From NCBI GenBank assembly GCA_902546765.1, contig CACCLG010000001.1:1-64000 (forward strand): DNA of 64,000 nucleotides. Direction: 5' to 3'. Position numbers and translations under genes: made by a program. Every line of letters starts with the position of its first letter. Within the stretch, counting starts at the first letter, position 1. Source of the stretch: an uncultured Pelagibacteraceae bacterium. GTDB lineage: Bacteria > Pseudomonadota > Alphaproteobacteria > Pelagibacterales > Pelagibacteraceae. The notes beneath the pieces are model-generated. The model ran no database searches. It had not been told where the DNA came from and was given only the letters and a program-made list of their open reading frames with translations. Shown here one piece after another: positions 54,454 through 63,491 of the stretch.

Positions 54454-54573
54454 TTTGAAATATTATATATAACTTTTTTTCTAAAATAGATGATTATTTC
54501 TAAAAATAAATAATCAATATTTGAATTATCATAAATATAGATTAAAAATTAAACTAAAATACTTTAATAAGTC

Positions 54574-54650
54574 GCGCCTGTAGCTCAATTGGATAGAGCG
54601 CTTGGCTACGGACCAGGAGGTTCTGGGTTCAACTCCTAGCAGGCGCACCA
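54574..54650 (+). tRNA. tRNA-Arg(ACG)
   Basis: GCGCCTGTAGCTCAATTGGATAGAGCGCTTGGCTACGGACCAGGAGGTTCTGGGTTCAACTCCTAGCAGGCGCACCA. Confidence 0.95.
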
Positions 54651-54669
54651 AAATTGGAAAGGAATTAAT

Positions 54670-54747
54670 TTGTCACTTCAAAAATCAGTTATTTATTTTT
54701 TTTTAATTGTGATAGTTATTCTTTTTATAATTAGTGTATTTATTTAA
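54670..54747 (+). CDS. 25-aa hydrophobic peptide ORF (TTG start), MSLQKSVIYFFLIVIVILFIISVFI
   Basis: SD-like AAAGGA ~7 nt upstream of TTG; TAATG stop/start overlap with the following thioesterase. Confidence 0.45.
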   Translation: MSLQKSVIYFFLIVIVILFIISVFI

Positions 54748-55151
54748 TGAATAAAATTTATCACCAAATAAGTAAAAAACCTGGTTTTATGAAACATAAT
54801 GGTGGTTTATTTTTCAGAGATTTAACAAAAGACAAATATCAATTTAAAACAAAAGTAAAAAAAAATCATATTAATAAAGTTGGAATTACTCACGGTGGAT
54901 ATATTGCATCAATAATTGATGCTGGTGCAGGTACAGCAGTATATCGATCTGCAGGAAATAAAGTCTGTGTAACTATTTCATTAGATATTAAATATATTGG
55001 TTCCTCAAAGATTGGTGATGAAATTATAGGCGATGTTAAAATTCAAAAAGTAACTAACACATTAGTTTTTATGAATTGTGAATTGAGATCAAAAAAAAAT
55101 AAAATTGCTATAGCCTCAGGTGTGTGGAAAAAATTAAATAAAAAGTTATAA
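54747..55151 (+). CDS. PaaI-type hotdog thioesterase
   Basis: NKVGITHGGYIASIIDAGAGTAVYRSAG. Confidence 0.88.
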   Translation: MNKIYHQISKKPGFMKHNGGLFFRDLTKDKYQFKTKVKKNHINKVGITHGGYIASIIDAGAGTAVYRSAGNKVCVTISLDIKYIGSSKIGDEIIGDVKIQKVTNTLVFMNCELRSKKNKIAIASGVWKKLNKKL

Positions 55152-55160
55152 AAAAGAAAT

Positions 55161-57116
55161 TTAAAATTTAAGCTGCTTCAGATTTTTAAACTCATTTAAA
55201 ACCTTTGGATTTGCTAAAGCTTGGACATTTTTTATTTTACTTCCTTCAATTGTATTTTTTACTGCTAATTCAACAATCTTACCATTCTTTGTTCGAGGTA
55301 TATCTGAAACTTGAATTATTTTTGATGGAACATGTCGTGGTGATGCCTCACTTCTTATTCTTTTTTTTAACCTTAAAATTATATCGTCATTTAAAGAATA
55401 AGATTTGCTCATAACAACAAAGAGAATTATTCTTACGTCATTATCCCATTTTTGTCCTACTACTATAGACTCTTTAACTTCTTTAAAATTTTCTATAACT
55501 GAATATATCTCAGCAGTACCTAGTCTAACCCCTCCAGGATTGAGTGTTGCGTCTGATCGACCGTAAATTATATAGCCTCCATTTTTTTTTCGCTCAGCAT
55601 AATCTCCGTGATACCAAATGTTTTTATATTTTAAGAAGTATGCTCTTTGATATTTTTTACCTCCTGGATCGTTCCAAAATTTGTTTGGCATCGATGGAAA
55701 TGGAGATTTGCACACAAGTTCACCCTTTTGATTAAGAATTGATTCTCCTCTTTCTGAGAAAACATCAACATCCATACCAAGCCCATTATTTTGGATCTCG
55801 CCGCTAAAAACTGGAGAAAATATATTTCCTAAAACAAAACACGATACAATATCTGTTCCCCCAGAAATGGAAGACAAATGAACATTTTTTTTCACATTTC
55901 TATAAATATATTCAAAACCTTCAGATGATAATGGTGAGCCAGTTGAACATATAGTTTTAAGATATTTTAGTTTAAATTTAGACTTAATATTTAATTTTAA
56001 TTTTTTAAGTTGATCAATAAATTTTGCACTAACACCTAATAGTGATATTTTTTCTTTTTCAGCTATTTTAAATAAAAGATCTTTATTTTTATGCATTGGA
56101 AAACCATCAAATAAAACAATCGAAGCTTCGCTGGCCAGTGCACTTACAAGCCAATTCCACATCATCCATCCACAAGTAGTAAAATAAAATATGTTATCTC
56201 CTGGCTTAATTTCACAATGAAGTTTATGTTCTTTCAAGTGTTGAAGTAACACTCCTCCAAGTCGGTGGCAAATACACTTTGGTTTTCCTGTTGTTCCACT
56301 TGAATATAAAATAACTAGATCATCATTAAAATCGAACTTTTCATACTTAAAAATTTTATTTTTTAAATGAAAAATATTTTTTTTTGTAAAAATATTTACA
56401 TTTTTTAAATTACTAATTTTAGTTAATTTTTTTCCAGGGTATGAAAATATTAGAACATATTTTATGGATTTTATCTTATGAACAATTGATGGCAATCTTT
56501 CTAAAATACTTATTTCTTTTCCATTATAATAATACCTATCAGTTAAAATTAAAATTTTTGGCTTAATTTGTGAAAATCTCTCAATTAGTCCTGGTGTTCC
56601 AAAATCAGGTGAGCAAGATGACCAGATAGCACCAATAGCTGCTGTTGCTAAGAAACACTCAACCGTTTCAATTTGATTTGGCATATAAGCAGCAACACGG
56701 ACGCCTTTTTTTATTTTATGTTTTTTAAAAAATGTAGCTAAATCTTCAACATTCTTTTTAAGGTCAATCCAAGATCTAGTTTCTTTAAAACCATTTTCGC
56801 TAATAAAAGTAATAGCTTTTTTATTATTTTTTTTTACTAGGAGATTTTCAGCAAAATTCAATTTTGAGTTTACTAAAAATTGATTTTTAGTAAATTTTTT
56901 ATGAAATTTGTTTTTTAATGATTTAACCCCTTTAACTTTTGCAAAGTCCCAAATATCACTCCAGAAAGAATTTGGGTTTTGTAAACTCCATTTAAGAAGT
57001 TTTTTATAATTTTTATTACTTTTAAAATTATATTTATTATTTAAATATTTTTCAAAACTGCGTAAGTTTGAGTTTTCTTTTTGGGATATAGTGGCTTCCC
57101 ATAATTTTTTCTGCAT
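55161..57116 (-). CDS. acetoacetyl-CoA synthetase
   Basis: ACS-like VAAYMPNQIETVECFLATAAIGAIWSSCSPDFG, LYSSGTTGKPKCICH, ISGGTDIVSCF. Confidence 0.88.
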   Translation of the reverse strand: MQKKLWEATISQKENSNLRSFEKYLNNKYNFKSNKNYKKLLKWSLQNPNSFWSDIWDFAKVKGVKSLKNKFHKKFTKNQFLVNSKLNFAENLLVKKNNKKAITFISENGFKETRSWIDLKKNVEDLATFFKKHKIKKGVRVAAYMPNQIETVECFLATAAIGAIWSSCSPDFGTPGLIERFSQIKPKILILTDRYYYNGKEISILERLPSIVHKIKSIKYVLIFSYPGKKLTKISNLKNVNIFTKKNIFHLKNKIFKYEKFDFNDDLVILYSSGTTGKPKCICHRLGGVLLQHLKEHKLHCEIKPGDNIFYFTTCGWMMWNWLVSALASEASIVLFDGFPMHKNKDLLFKIAEKEKISLLGVSAKFIDQLKKLKLNIKSKFKLKYLKTICSTGSPLSSEGFEYIYRNVKKNVHLSSISGGTDIVSCFVLGNIFSPVFSGEIQNNGLGMDVDVFSERGESILNQKGELVCKSPFPSMPNKFWNDPGGKKYQRAYFLKYKNIWYHGDYAERKKNGGYIIYGRSDATLNPGGVRLGTAEIYSVIENFKEVKESIVVGQKWDNDVRIILFVVMSKSYSLNDDIILRLKKRIRSEASPRHVPSKIIQVSDIPRTKNGKIVELAVKNTIEGSKIKNVQALANPKVLNEFKNLKQLKF

Positions 57117-57279
57117 CGAAAAAAATATATTGAATTTTTATTAATTGTGATAACTTTATCCAATAATAATTTAAAATGAGAACTTTTTCACCTCTGATTC
57201 GGACTAGTTTTAGACTATCTTTGTTCTTTTCAGGCAACAAAATATAGTAGGCAAAAAAAAGATCATACTAAAAGTAGAA

Positions 57280-59766
57280 ATGTCAAAATATAAAGTTACA
57301 GCAGTTCTTGGTCCAACAAATACTGGGAAAACCTTTCTAGCAATAGAAACTATGCTTTCTTTTGAATCAGGAATGATTGGTTTCCCATTGAGATTATTAG
57401 CAAGAGAGGTCTATGACAAAATTATAAAAAAAATTGATTCATCAAAAGTAGCTCTAATAACAGGAGAGGAAAAGATTATCCCAATTAATGCAAAATATTT
57501 TCTTTGCACAGTAGAATCAATGCCCATTGATAAAAATCTTGAGTTTGTGGGTGTAGATGAAATTCAAATGTGTAGCGATAATGAAAGGGGTCATATTTTT
57601 ACAGATAGATTATTAAATCTCCGAGGAGAAAAATTAACAATGCTAATGGGATCTAATACAATAAAACCCATTTTACAAAAACTGAGTGATGATATTGAAT
57701 TTATTAATAAAGAAAGATTTTCAAAACTTTCATTCGGGGGACATAAAAAAATATCAAGAATAGAGAGAAAAAGTGCTATAATAGCTTTTTCAGCTGAAGA
57801 AGTTTATGCAATAGCTGAGCTCATTAGAAGACAAAAAGGTGGGGCTGCTATTGTTATGGGTTCACTAAGTCCAAAGACACGTAATGCTCAAGTTAGTTTG
57901 TATCAATCTGGGGACGTAGATTATTTAGTTGCAACTGATGCAATAGGAATGGGTATAAATATGGACTTAGATCAAGTTTTTTTTTCAAATATTAAGAAAT
58001 TTGATGGTAAAAAATTAAGAAGACTTAATATTTCTGAAATAGGACAGATTGCAGGACGAGCTGGAAGGTACTTAAACGATGGATCTTTTGGAATAACTGG
58101 TGAATGTGGTGAGATTAACCCTGAAGAAATTGAAGCATTAGAACAACATAAATTTCCTGAAATACAGCAAATATTTTGGAGGAATTCAAAACTAAACTTT
58201 AGTAGTAAATTAAATTTAATTAAATCTCTTGAAGAGAAACCAGATAAAGAATGGCTTAGAAGAATTTATGAATGTGAAGATGAAAAAGCCTTAAAATATT
58301 TTTTAAAAGATGCAACTGAATTTCAAATTCTGGAGAATTCATATGATTTAAAAATTTTATGGGAATGCTGCCAAATTCCTGATTTTGTAAAAAAAACATA
58401 TGGAAATCATTTAGAAATTATTAGTAAAGTTTTTAAATTCCTAACCAGTAAAAATAAAAGAATTCCAAATCAATATATGAAAGAACAGCTAGCTTCGTTA
58501 GATAAAATTGAGGGAAATGTTGACTCTATATCAAATAGAATTGCAAATGTTAGAACATGGTCTTACGTCGCAAACAAAGCGAATTGGGTAGAAAATCAGG
58601 ATTACTGGGTCGAAAGAGCAAAAAATCTTGAAGATAAACTTTCTGATAGATTGCATGAAGAACTAACAAAAACTTTTATTGATAAAAGAGCAAGTGTGCT
58701 TGCTAGAGGGTTAAAACAAGATATCACTTTTAGCACTGAAATTATAGAAGATGAAAAAGTGATGATTAATAATCAATATATTGGGAATTTGAAAGGTTTA
58801 AAATTGCATTTAGATTTAAAGGTTGATGCTCTAGATGCCGATATAAAATCTCTTAAAAAAGCAGCTAGACAAAATGTAAGTCCAGAAATAATCAAAAGAA
58901 TTAAGCAGATAATTGACACTGGATTAATAGAATTAAAAAAAGATTTTAAAATTTATTGGAAAAATAATCAAATAGCTAAATTATTACCAGGTGAAGATTA
59001 TTTGAATCCAAAAATACATCTTCTTATAGACGATATGATTGAAAATGACGAGAGAAGTAAACTTGATTTATTTATTCAAGGATGGATACAAAAAAAAATA
59101 AATACAGAATTAAAAAGCTTGGTTGATTTAAAAAATACTCAAGAAAAAAACTCAGACCTTAGAGCTTTAGCGTATCACCTGTATGAAAACAATGGGGTTG
59201 TGAAGAGAGAAGATGTTTTATCTTATCTTAAAAAGCTTGATCAAAATGAGAGGAAAAAGCTTAGAAATTTAGGAGTAAGATTTGGACGTTATCATATTTT
59301 TTTATATAAATTATTTAAACCAAGCACAGTCTCTTTGAGAACTCTATTGTGGAAAAATTACCATGAAAAAAACGAACAATTAGAACCACCGACGTTTGGG
59401 TTAAATTTTTTGGAGCAAGATAAACCATCGAATAAAGAGTTTATGCTTTTATGTGGATTTGAAAAATTTGATAAGTTTTATGTAAGAATTGATATTCTAG
59501 AAAGACTTTTTCTTATGATCTTTAATTCAAAAAATAAAAATAATGACACAGAGATAAAACTGATACCAGACATGTTAAATTTATTAGGTTGTAATAAGGA
59601 AAATTTTATAAAATTATTAAATAAAATGAATTATAAAACTTTTGAAAAACAAAAAGATCTTTACTTTAAGTATTTACCATCTAAAAAAGTATTTAAGAAA
59701 AAGAATGTAAATAAAGAAATTAAAGACAATCCTTTTCAAGTTTTGAAACAACTTAATTTAGATTAA
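57280..59766 (+). CDS. Suv3-like DExH-box RNA helicase
   Basis: AVLGPTNTGKT, VDEIQMCSD, ATDAIGMGINMDLDQVFFSNIKKFDG, IAGRAGRY; 828 aa. Confidence 0.92.
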   Translation: MSKYKVTAVLGPTNTGKTFLAIETMLSFESGMIGFPLRLLAREVYDKIIKKIDSSKVALITGEEKIIPINAKYFLCTVESMPIDKNLEFVGVDEIQMCSDNERGHIFTDRLLNLRGEKLTMLMGSNTIKPILQKLSDDIEFINKERFSKLSFGGHKKISRIERKSAIIAFSAEEVYAIAELIRRQKGGAAIVMGSLSPKTRNAQVSLYQSGDVDYLVATDAIGMGINMDLDQVFFSNIKKFDGKKLRRLNISEIGQIAGRAGRYLNDGSFGITGECGEINPEEIEALEQHKFPEIQQIFWRNSKLNFSSKLNLIKSLEEKPDKEWLRRIYECEDEKALKYFLKDATEFQILENSYDLKILWECCQIPDFVKKTYGNHLEIISKVFKFLTSKNKRIPNQYMKEQLASLDKIEGNVDSISNRIANVRTWSYVANKANWVENQDYWVERAKNLEDKLSDRLHEELTKTFIDKRASVLARGLKQDITFSTEIIEDEKVMINNQYIGNLKGLKLHLDLKVDALDADIKSLKKAARQNVSPEIIKRIKQIIDTGLIELKKDFKIYWKNNQIAKLLPGEDYLNPKIHLLIDDMIENDERSKLDLFIQGWIQKKINTELKSLVDLKNTQEKNSDLRALAYHLYENNGVVKREDVLSYLKKLDQNERKKLRNLGVRFGRYHIFLYKLFKPSTVSLRTLLWKNYHEKNEQLEPPTFGLNFLEQDKPSNKEFMLLCGFEKFDKFYVRIDILERLFLMIFNSKNKNNDTEIKLIPDMLNLLGCNKENFIKLLNKMNYKTFEKQKDLYFKYLPSKKVFKKKNVNKEIKDNPFQVLKQLNLD

Positions 59767-60185
59767 TGTTTAACCTTTTTAAAAAAAATGAGAATACCAA
59801 AGAAAATAATGTTTCTTTAATTGCCGTTTGCTCTTTATTAATTCATTCGGCAAAAATTGATGAAAACTACACAGAAAAGGAAAAAAAAATAATAATTAAA
59901 GCATTAATTGAAATGGGCGCAAAAGATGAAAATTTGGAAGAGATAATTAGAGAAGCTGAAAAGAAAGAACAGGACTCAAATCAAATATTAGATTTTACAA
60001 AAAAGGTTAAAAACATAAGTGAAGACGAAAAAAAAATTATAATAGAAGCGTTGTGGAAGATTATTTACTCTGATGAAAATGCAGATGTTTATGAAACAAA
60101 TCTAATGAGACGTTTGTCAGGCTTGATGTATCTAGATAATAAAGTAGTAGGTGATATCAAAGAAAAAATTAAAAAAAAGTTATAA
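59766..60185 (+). CDS. TerB-like protein
   Basis: Helical repeat with [17 protein letters not shown] / [17 protein letters not shown], typical of TerB-like domains. Confidence 0.7.
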   Translation: MFNLFKKNENTKENNVSLIAVCSLLIHSAKIDENYTEKEKKIIIKALIEMGAKDENLEEIIREAEKKEQDSNQILDFTKKVKNISEDEKKIIIEALWKIIYSDENADVYETNLMRRLSGLMYLDNKVVGDIKEKIKKKL

Positions 60186-60514
60186 TGACATATCTTGTGA
60201 ATGAAAAATGTATTAAGTGTAAATTGATGGATTGTGTTGAAGTTTGTCCAGTTGATTGTTTTTATGAAGGCAAAAATATGCTTGTAATTAAACCTGATGA
60301 GTGTATAGATTGTGGCGTTTGTGAGCCTGAGTGTCCAGTTGATGCTATAGTTTCAGATACAGAGCCAGGAAGTGAGAAATGGCTTGAGATGAATACAAAG
60401 TACTCTGAAATTTGGCCAAACATAAGCGAAAAAAAAGATCCACCTGAGGATCATGAAAAATTTAAAAACGAAGATGATAAATTTGAAAAATATTTTAAAG
60501 AAAACATCCAGTAA
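60185..60514 (+). CDS. fdxA: FdxA-like ferredoxin
   Basis: [37 protein letters not shown]. Confidence 0.93.
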   Translation: MTYLVNEKCIKCKLMDCVEVCPVDCFYEGKNMLVIKPDECIDCGVCEPECPVDAIVSDTEPGSEKWLEMNTKYSEIWPNISEKKDPPEDHEKFKNEDDKFEKYFKENIQ

Positions 60515-61304
60515 AAAAACTAAAGTAAAAGCAAAAAAAATAATTAAAAAAAAAACCAAATTAACAAAAATAAAAAAAATTCCTAAAAAAAAAGTTTTTA
60601 AAAAAACTAAAACAAGTAAAGTATCCAAAAATTTATCCAAACCAAAAAAAATAGAAAAACCCCAATTAAAAACTGAGGCTTTAAGGATACCTAAAAATAA
60701 TGAGCAAAAACCAGAGATTAAAAAAGTAAAAAAACAAGAGACTGAAAAAAAGCTTTATAAAGTTAAGGATTATGTAGTTTACCCAAAACACGGTGTTGGT
60801 CAAATTACTGAATTCAAAAAGATTAACATAGGTGGAATTGATGTAGAAACATATATTTTAAAATTTGAGAAAGATAAAGCTAGTGGGATGGTCCCAGTAA
60901 ACAAACAATCGCATTTGAGGCCACTTGCAACAATAAATCAAGTAAACAAATGTATTAGTATTTTAAAAAGTAAACCTAAAATCAAAAGATCAATGTGGAG
61001 CAGAAGAGCACAAGAGTACGAGGCAAAAATATCATCTGGTAAAATATATGAGCTAGCCGAAGTAGTAAGAGATCTAAACAAAGGAGACGATTTGATGATA
61101 GATCAATCATATAGTGAAAGACAACTTTTTGAAAAAGCTTACGACAGATTACTTACAGAATTTCAAATTGTAATGGGAACTAATCTGGAAGATACTCAAA
61201 AGAAACTTGATAAAGCTCTCAAAAGAAATTTGGAGAAACAAATTCAAAAAGTGGAAGCAAAACCTGCAACAGAAGAAATCCCGGAAGAAGTTGTAGCAGA
61301 ATAA
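60453..61304 (+). CDS. carD: CarD-family transcriptional regulator with ~95-aa Lys-rich N-terminal extension
   Basis: [48 protein letters not shown] CarD core; overlaps the fdxA end in a different frame. Start uncertain. Confidence 0.82.
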   Translation: MKNLKTKMINLKNILKKTSSKKTKVKAKKIIKKKTKLTKIKKIPKKKVFKKTKTSKVSKNLSKPKKIEKPQLKTEALRIPKNNEQKPEIKKVKKQETEKKLYKVKDYVVYPKHGVGQITEFKKINIGGIDVETYILKFEKDKASGMVPVNKQSHLRPLATINQVNKCISILKSKPKIKRSMWSRRAQEYEAKISSGKIYELAEVVRDLNKGDDLMIDQSYSERQLFEKAYDRLLTEFQIVMGTNLEDTQKKLDKALKRNLEKQIQKVEAKPATEEIPEEVVAE

Positions 61305-61310
61305 AAAAAA

Positions 61311-61341
61311 ACGCTTCTCACGCAAGCGCCATGAGAAGCGT
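61311..61341 (-). terminator. intrinsic terminator for the minus-strand 27-aa gene
   Basis: 10-bp perfect stem ACGCTTCTCA/TGAGAAGCGT, followed on the minus strand by a T-tract (the A-run at 61303-61311 on +). Confidence 0.85.
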
Positions 61342-61364
61342 AATCAATTAAAAAGAATACTAAA

Positions 61365-61448
61365 CTATTTTCTTCTTCTCTTCTTAGCTTTTTTCTTAGC
61401 TTTTTTCTTAGTTTTCTTTTTAGCAGCTTTTTTTCTTCTTTTAGCCAT
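61365..61448 (-). CDS. 27-aa basic H1-like peptide, MAKRRKKAAKKKTKKKAKKKAKKRRRK
   Basis: Own translation; SD-like GGGAG upstream of ATG, TTGACA-like -35 upstream, intrinsic terminator downstream. Confidence 0.75.
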   Translation of the reverse strand: MAKRRKKAAKKKTKKKAKKKAKKRRRK

Positions 61449-61467
61449 CTTTAGCTCCCTTTATTTT

Positions 61468-61527
61468 ACGAATCTTTTTGATTCGTTTAGTTATTCTTTT
61501 TTTATTTTTTTTGAATAGTTATGTCAA
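61468..61527 (-). promoter_or_regulatory. putative promoter (TTGACA-N17-TAAAAA) and 5'-UTR hairpin of the 27-aa gene
   Basis: Minus strand: TTGACA at 61527-61522; hairpin ACGAATC-AAAAA-GATTCGT at 61486-61468, just upstream of the SD. Confidence 0.5.
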
Positions 61528-61631
61528 ATCTTTATTTGTTTTACAAAAAAACTAAACTTTGGAAATTTTTTTTTTAATTTTATTTAAAAAAAGTTAAGTA
61601 AATTGCGATAAATAAACAATATAATTTTATA

Positions 61632-63332
61632 TTAATATAAATCTTCAAATTTATTTTTAAATTTTTTAATTACTTTATATCTTTTTAACTTCATTGTTGG
61701 TGTTTGCATTCCATTTTCAATTGAAAATTTTTCTTTTGAAATAAAAAATTTTTTAATTTTTTCAACTTTTGTGAGATTTTTATTTATTTTTTCTATTTCT
61801 TTTTTAATTTCTTCTACATTAATATTTTTTTTTTCTTCACTAAGAACTAACATTGAGACCAGATAAGGTTTATTATCTCCATAAACAATTGCTTGATCAA
61901 TTAATTCTGAATTAACTAATTCATTTTCAATTTTTAAAGGTGAAATATTATCTCCTCCAGGTGAAACTAATATATCTTTCTTTCTGTCTGTAATCTTGAG
62001 ATAATCATTCTCAAATAAACCAATATCTCCTGTATGTAGCCAACCGTCTTTTAATACTTTGTCTGTCTCTTCTTTATTGTTCCAGTAACCAAGCATTACA
62101 TTCTCTCCTTTAACTAATATCTCACCATCTTGAGCAATTTTTACCTCGTTTCCTTTAAAAGGTGGTCCTACGGTTTCTACCCTAATGTCGTGAAATGGAT
62201 TACAGCTCACAACTGGAGAAGTTTCTGTTAATCCATAACCTTGTAATGTTGGTAGTCCGATTGCGTTAAGAAATGTTCCAACATCTTTATCTAAAGGACC
62301 TCCTCCAGAAACAAAAGCTTTCAGATTGCCTCCAAACTGAGACTTTATTTTTTTTCTAACAACAATTTCTAGAATAAAATCAAAAACATTATCGATTAAT
62401 GAAAGTTGTTGTTTATTGATTTTCTTTTTTCCAATTTGTAACATTTTAGAAATTAATTTCTTTTTCAAGCCTGTTGCTTTATTAAAAGCCGAATTAATTT
62501 TTTGATATAGGTTCTGATAAAATCTTGGAACAGCTGTCATTATATGTGGTTTAGAATCATTCATGTTTTTAATTAATTTCTCTATACTTTCAGCATAGAA
62601 TACTTTTGCACCTACACAAATTTGAACAAATTGAACTGCATGCTCATAAGAATGTGACAATGGTAACCATGTTAAGAACCTGGAATTTTTAGAAACAATA
62701 GGTTCTAATATTTCCATTGCTCCCTCGCAATTATTAAGTATACCACCATGGCTTAATATTACCCCTTTTGGATTTCCTTGTGTCCCAGAGGTATAAATTA
62801 TACATGCAGGATCTTTTCTTGTAATATCAATTATAGATAGTGGAGAGTTAGAAGCATTATTTCCTAAATTTAAATTATTAAAATTAAGATATTTATCTTT
62901 ATCAATTTTAAGATCTTCGAAGGAAATAATTTTTTTAATTGAAGTATTATTTTTAAGTATATTTTCAATTTTAGAAAATTGATCTTGATTAGAAACAATC
63001 AAAACTTTTGGCTGGCAATCGTTAATAATATATTCATAATCTTTCTCAACATATGTAGTGTAGGCTGGAACTGTAATTGAACCAGACAACATAATCGAAA
63101 GATCAGAAATCATCCACTCTGGTCTATTTTCAGAAATTAGTAAGCATCTATCTCCCTTTTGATTAATATTACTTATCTCTTTTGAGAGTTTTAGAATGTT
63201 ATTTTTTGTTTCCTCCCATGTAAAAGATCTTTGATTATTATTAAGAGGTGTTAAAAAAATACTATTCTTATCTTGTAATTTGTATCTTTCAAAAAAGAGT
63301 TCTAATAAATTATTTATTTCACTTACTTTCAT
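61632..63332 (-). CDS. AMP-dependent long-chain acyl-CoA synthetase
   Basis: IIYTSGTQGNPKGVILSHGG, LQGYGLTETSPVVSCN, GWLHTGDIG. Confidence 0.92.
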   Translation of the reverse strand: MKVSEINNLLELFFERYKLQDKNSIFLTPLNNNQRSFTWEETKNNILKLSKEISNINQKGDRCLLISENRPEWMISDLSIMLSGSITVPAYTTYVEKDYEYIINDCQPKVLIVSNQDQFSKIENILKNNTSIKKIISFEDLKIDKDKYLNFNNLNLGNNASNSPLSIIDITRKDPACIIYTSGTQGNPKGVILSHGGILNNCEGAMEILEPIVSKNSRFLTWLPLSHSYEHAVQFVQICVGAKVFYAESIEKLIKNMNDSKPHIMTAVPRFYQNLYQKINSAFNKATGLKKKLISKMLQIGKKKINKQQLSLIDNVFDFILEIVVRKKIKSQFGGNLKAFVSGGGPLDKDVGTFLNAIGLPTLQGYGLTETSPVVSCNPFHDIRVETVGPPFKGNEVKIAQDGEILVKGENVMLGYWNNKEETDKVLKDGWLHTGDIGLFENDYLKITDRKKDILVSPGGDNISPLKIENELVNSELIDQAIVYGDNKPYLVSMLVLSEEKKNINVEEIKKEIEKINKNLTKVEKIKKFFISKEKFSIENGMQTPTMKLKRYKVIKKFKNKFEDLY

Positions 63333-63339
63333 AAATTTT

Positions 63340-63426
63340 TGGTGGGCAAAGAGAGAATCGAACTCTCACAGTATTGCTACTATTGGATTTTGAGTCCAAC
63401 GCGTCTACCATTTCCGCCATTCGCCC
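63340..63426 (-). tRNA. tRNA-Leu(CAA)
   Basis: Reverse complement GGGCGAATGGCGGAAATGGTAGACGCGTTGGACTCAAAATCCAAT...GAGAGTTCGATTCTCTCTTTGCCCACCA. Confidence 0.95.
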
Positions 63427-63491
63427 TAAGTCTAAAGATTGCATTGATTTTAACAATAGTATTAAAACATTTATTATAATAAAAGAAAAAT

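Noticed and set aside
60353-60640. Minus-strand 95-aa Phe/Val-rich ORF
   Set aside because: Antisense shadow of the fdxA end and the AAA-rich CarD N-terminus (TTT codons give poly-Phe).
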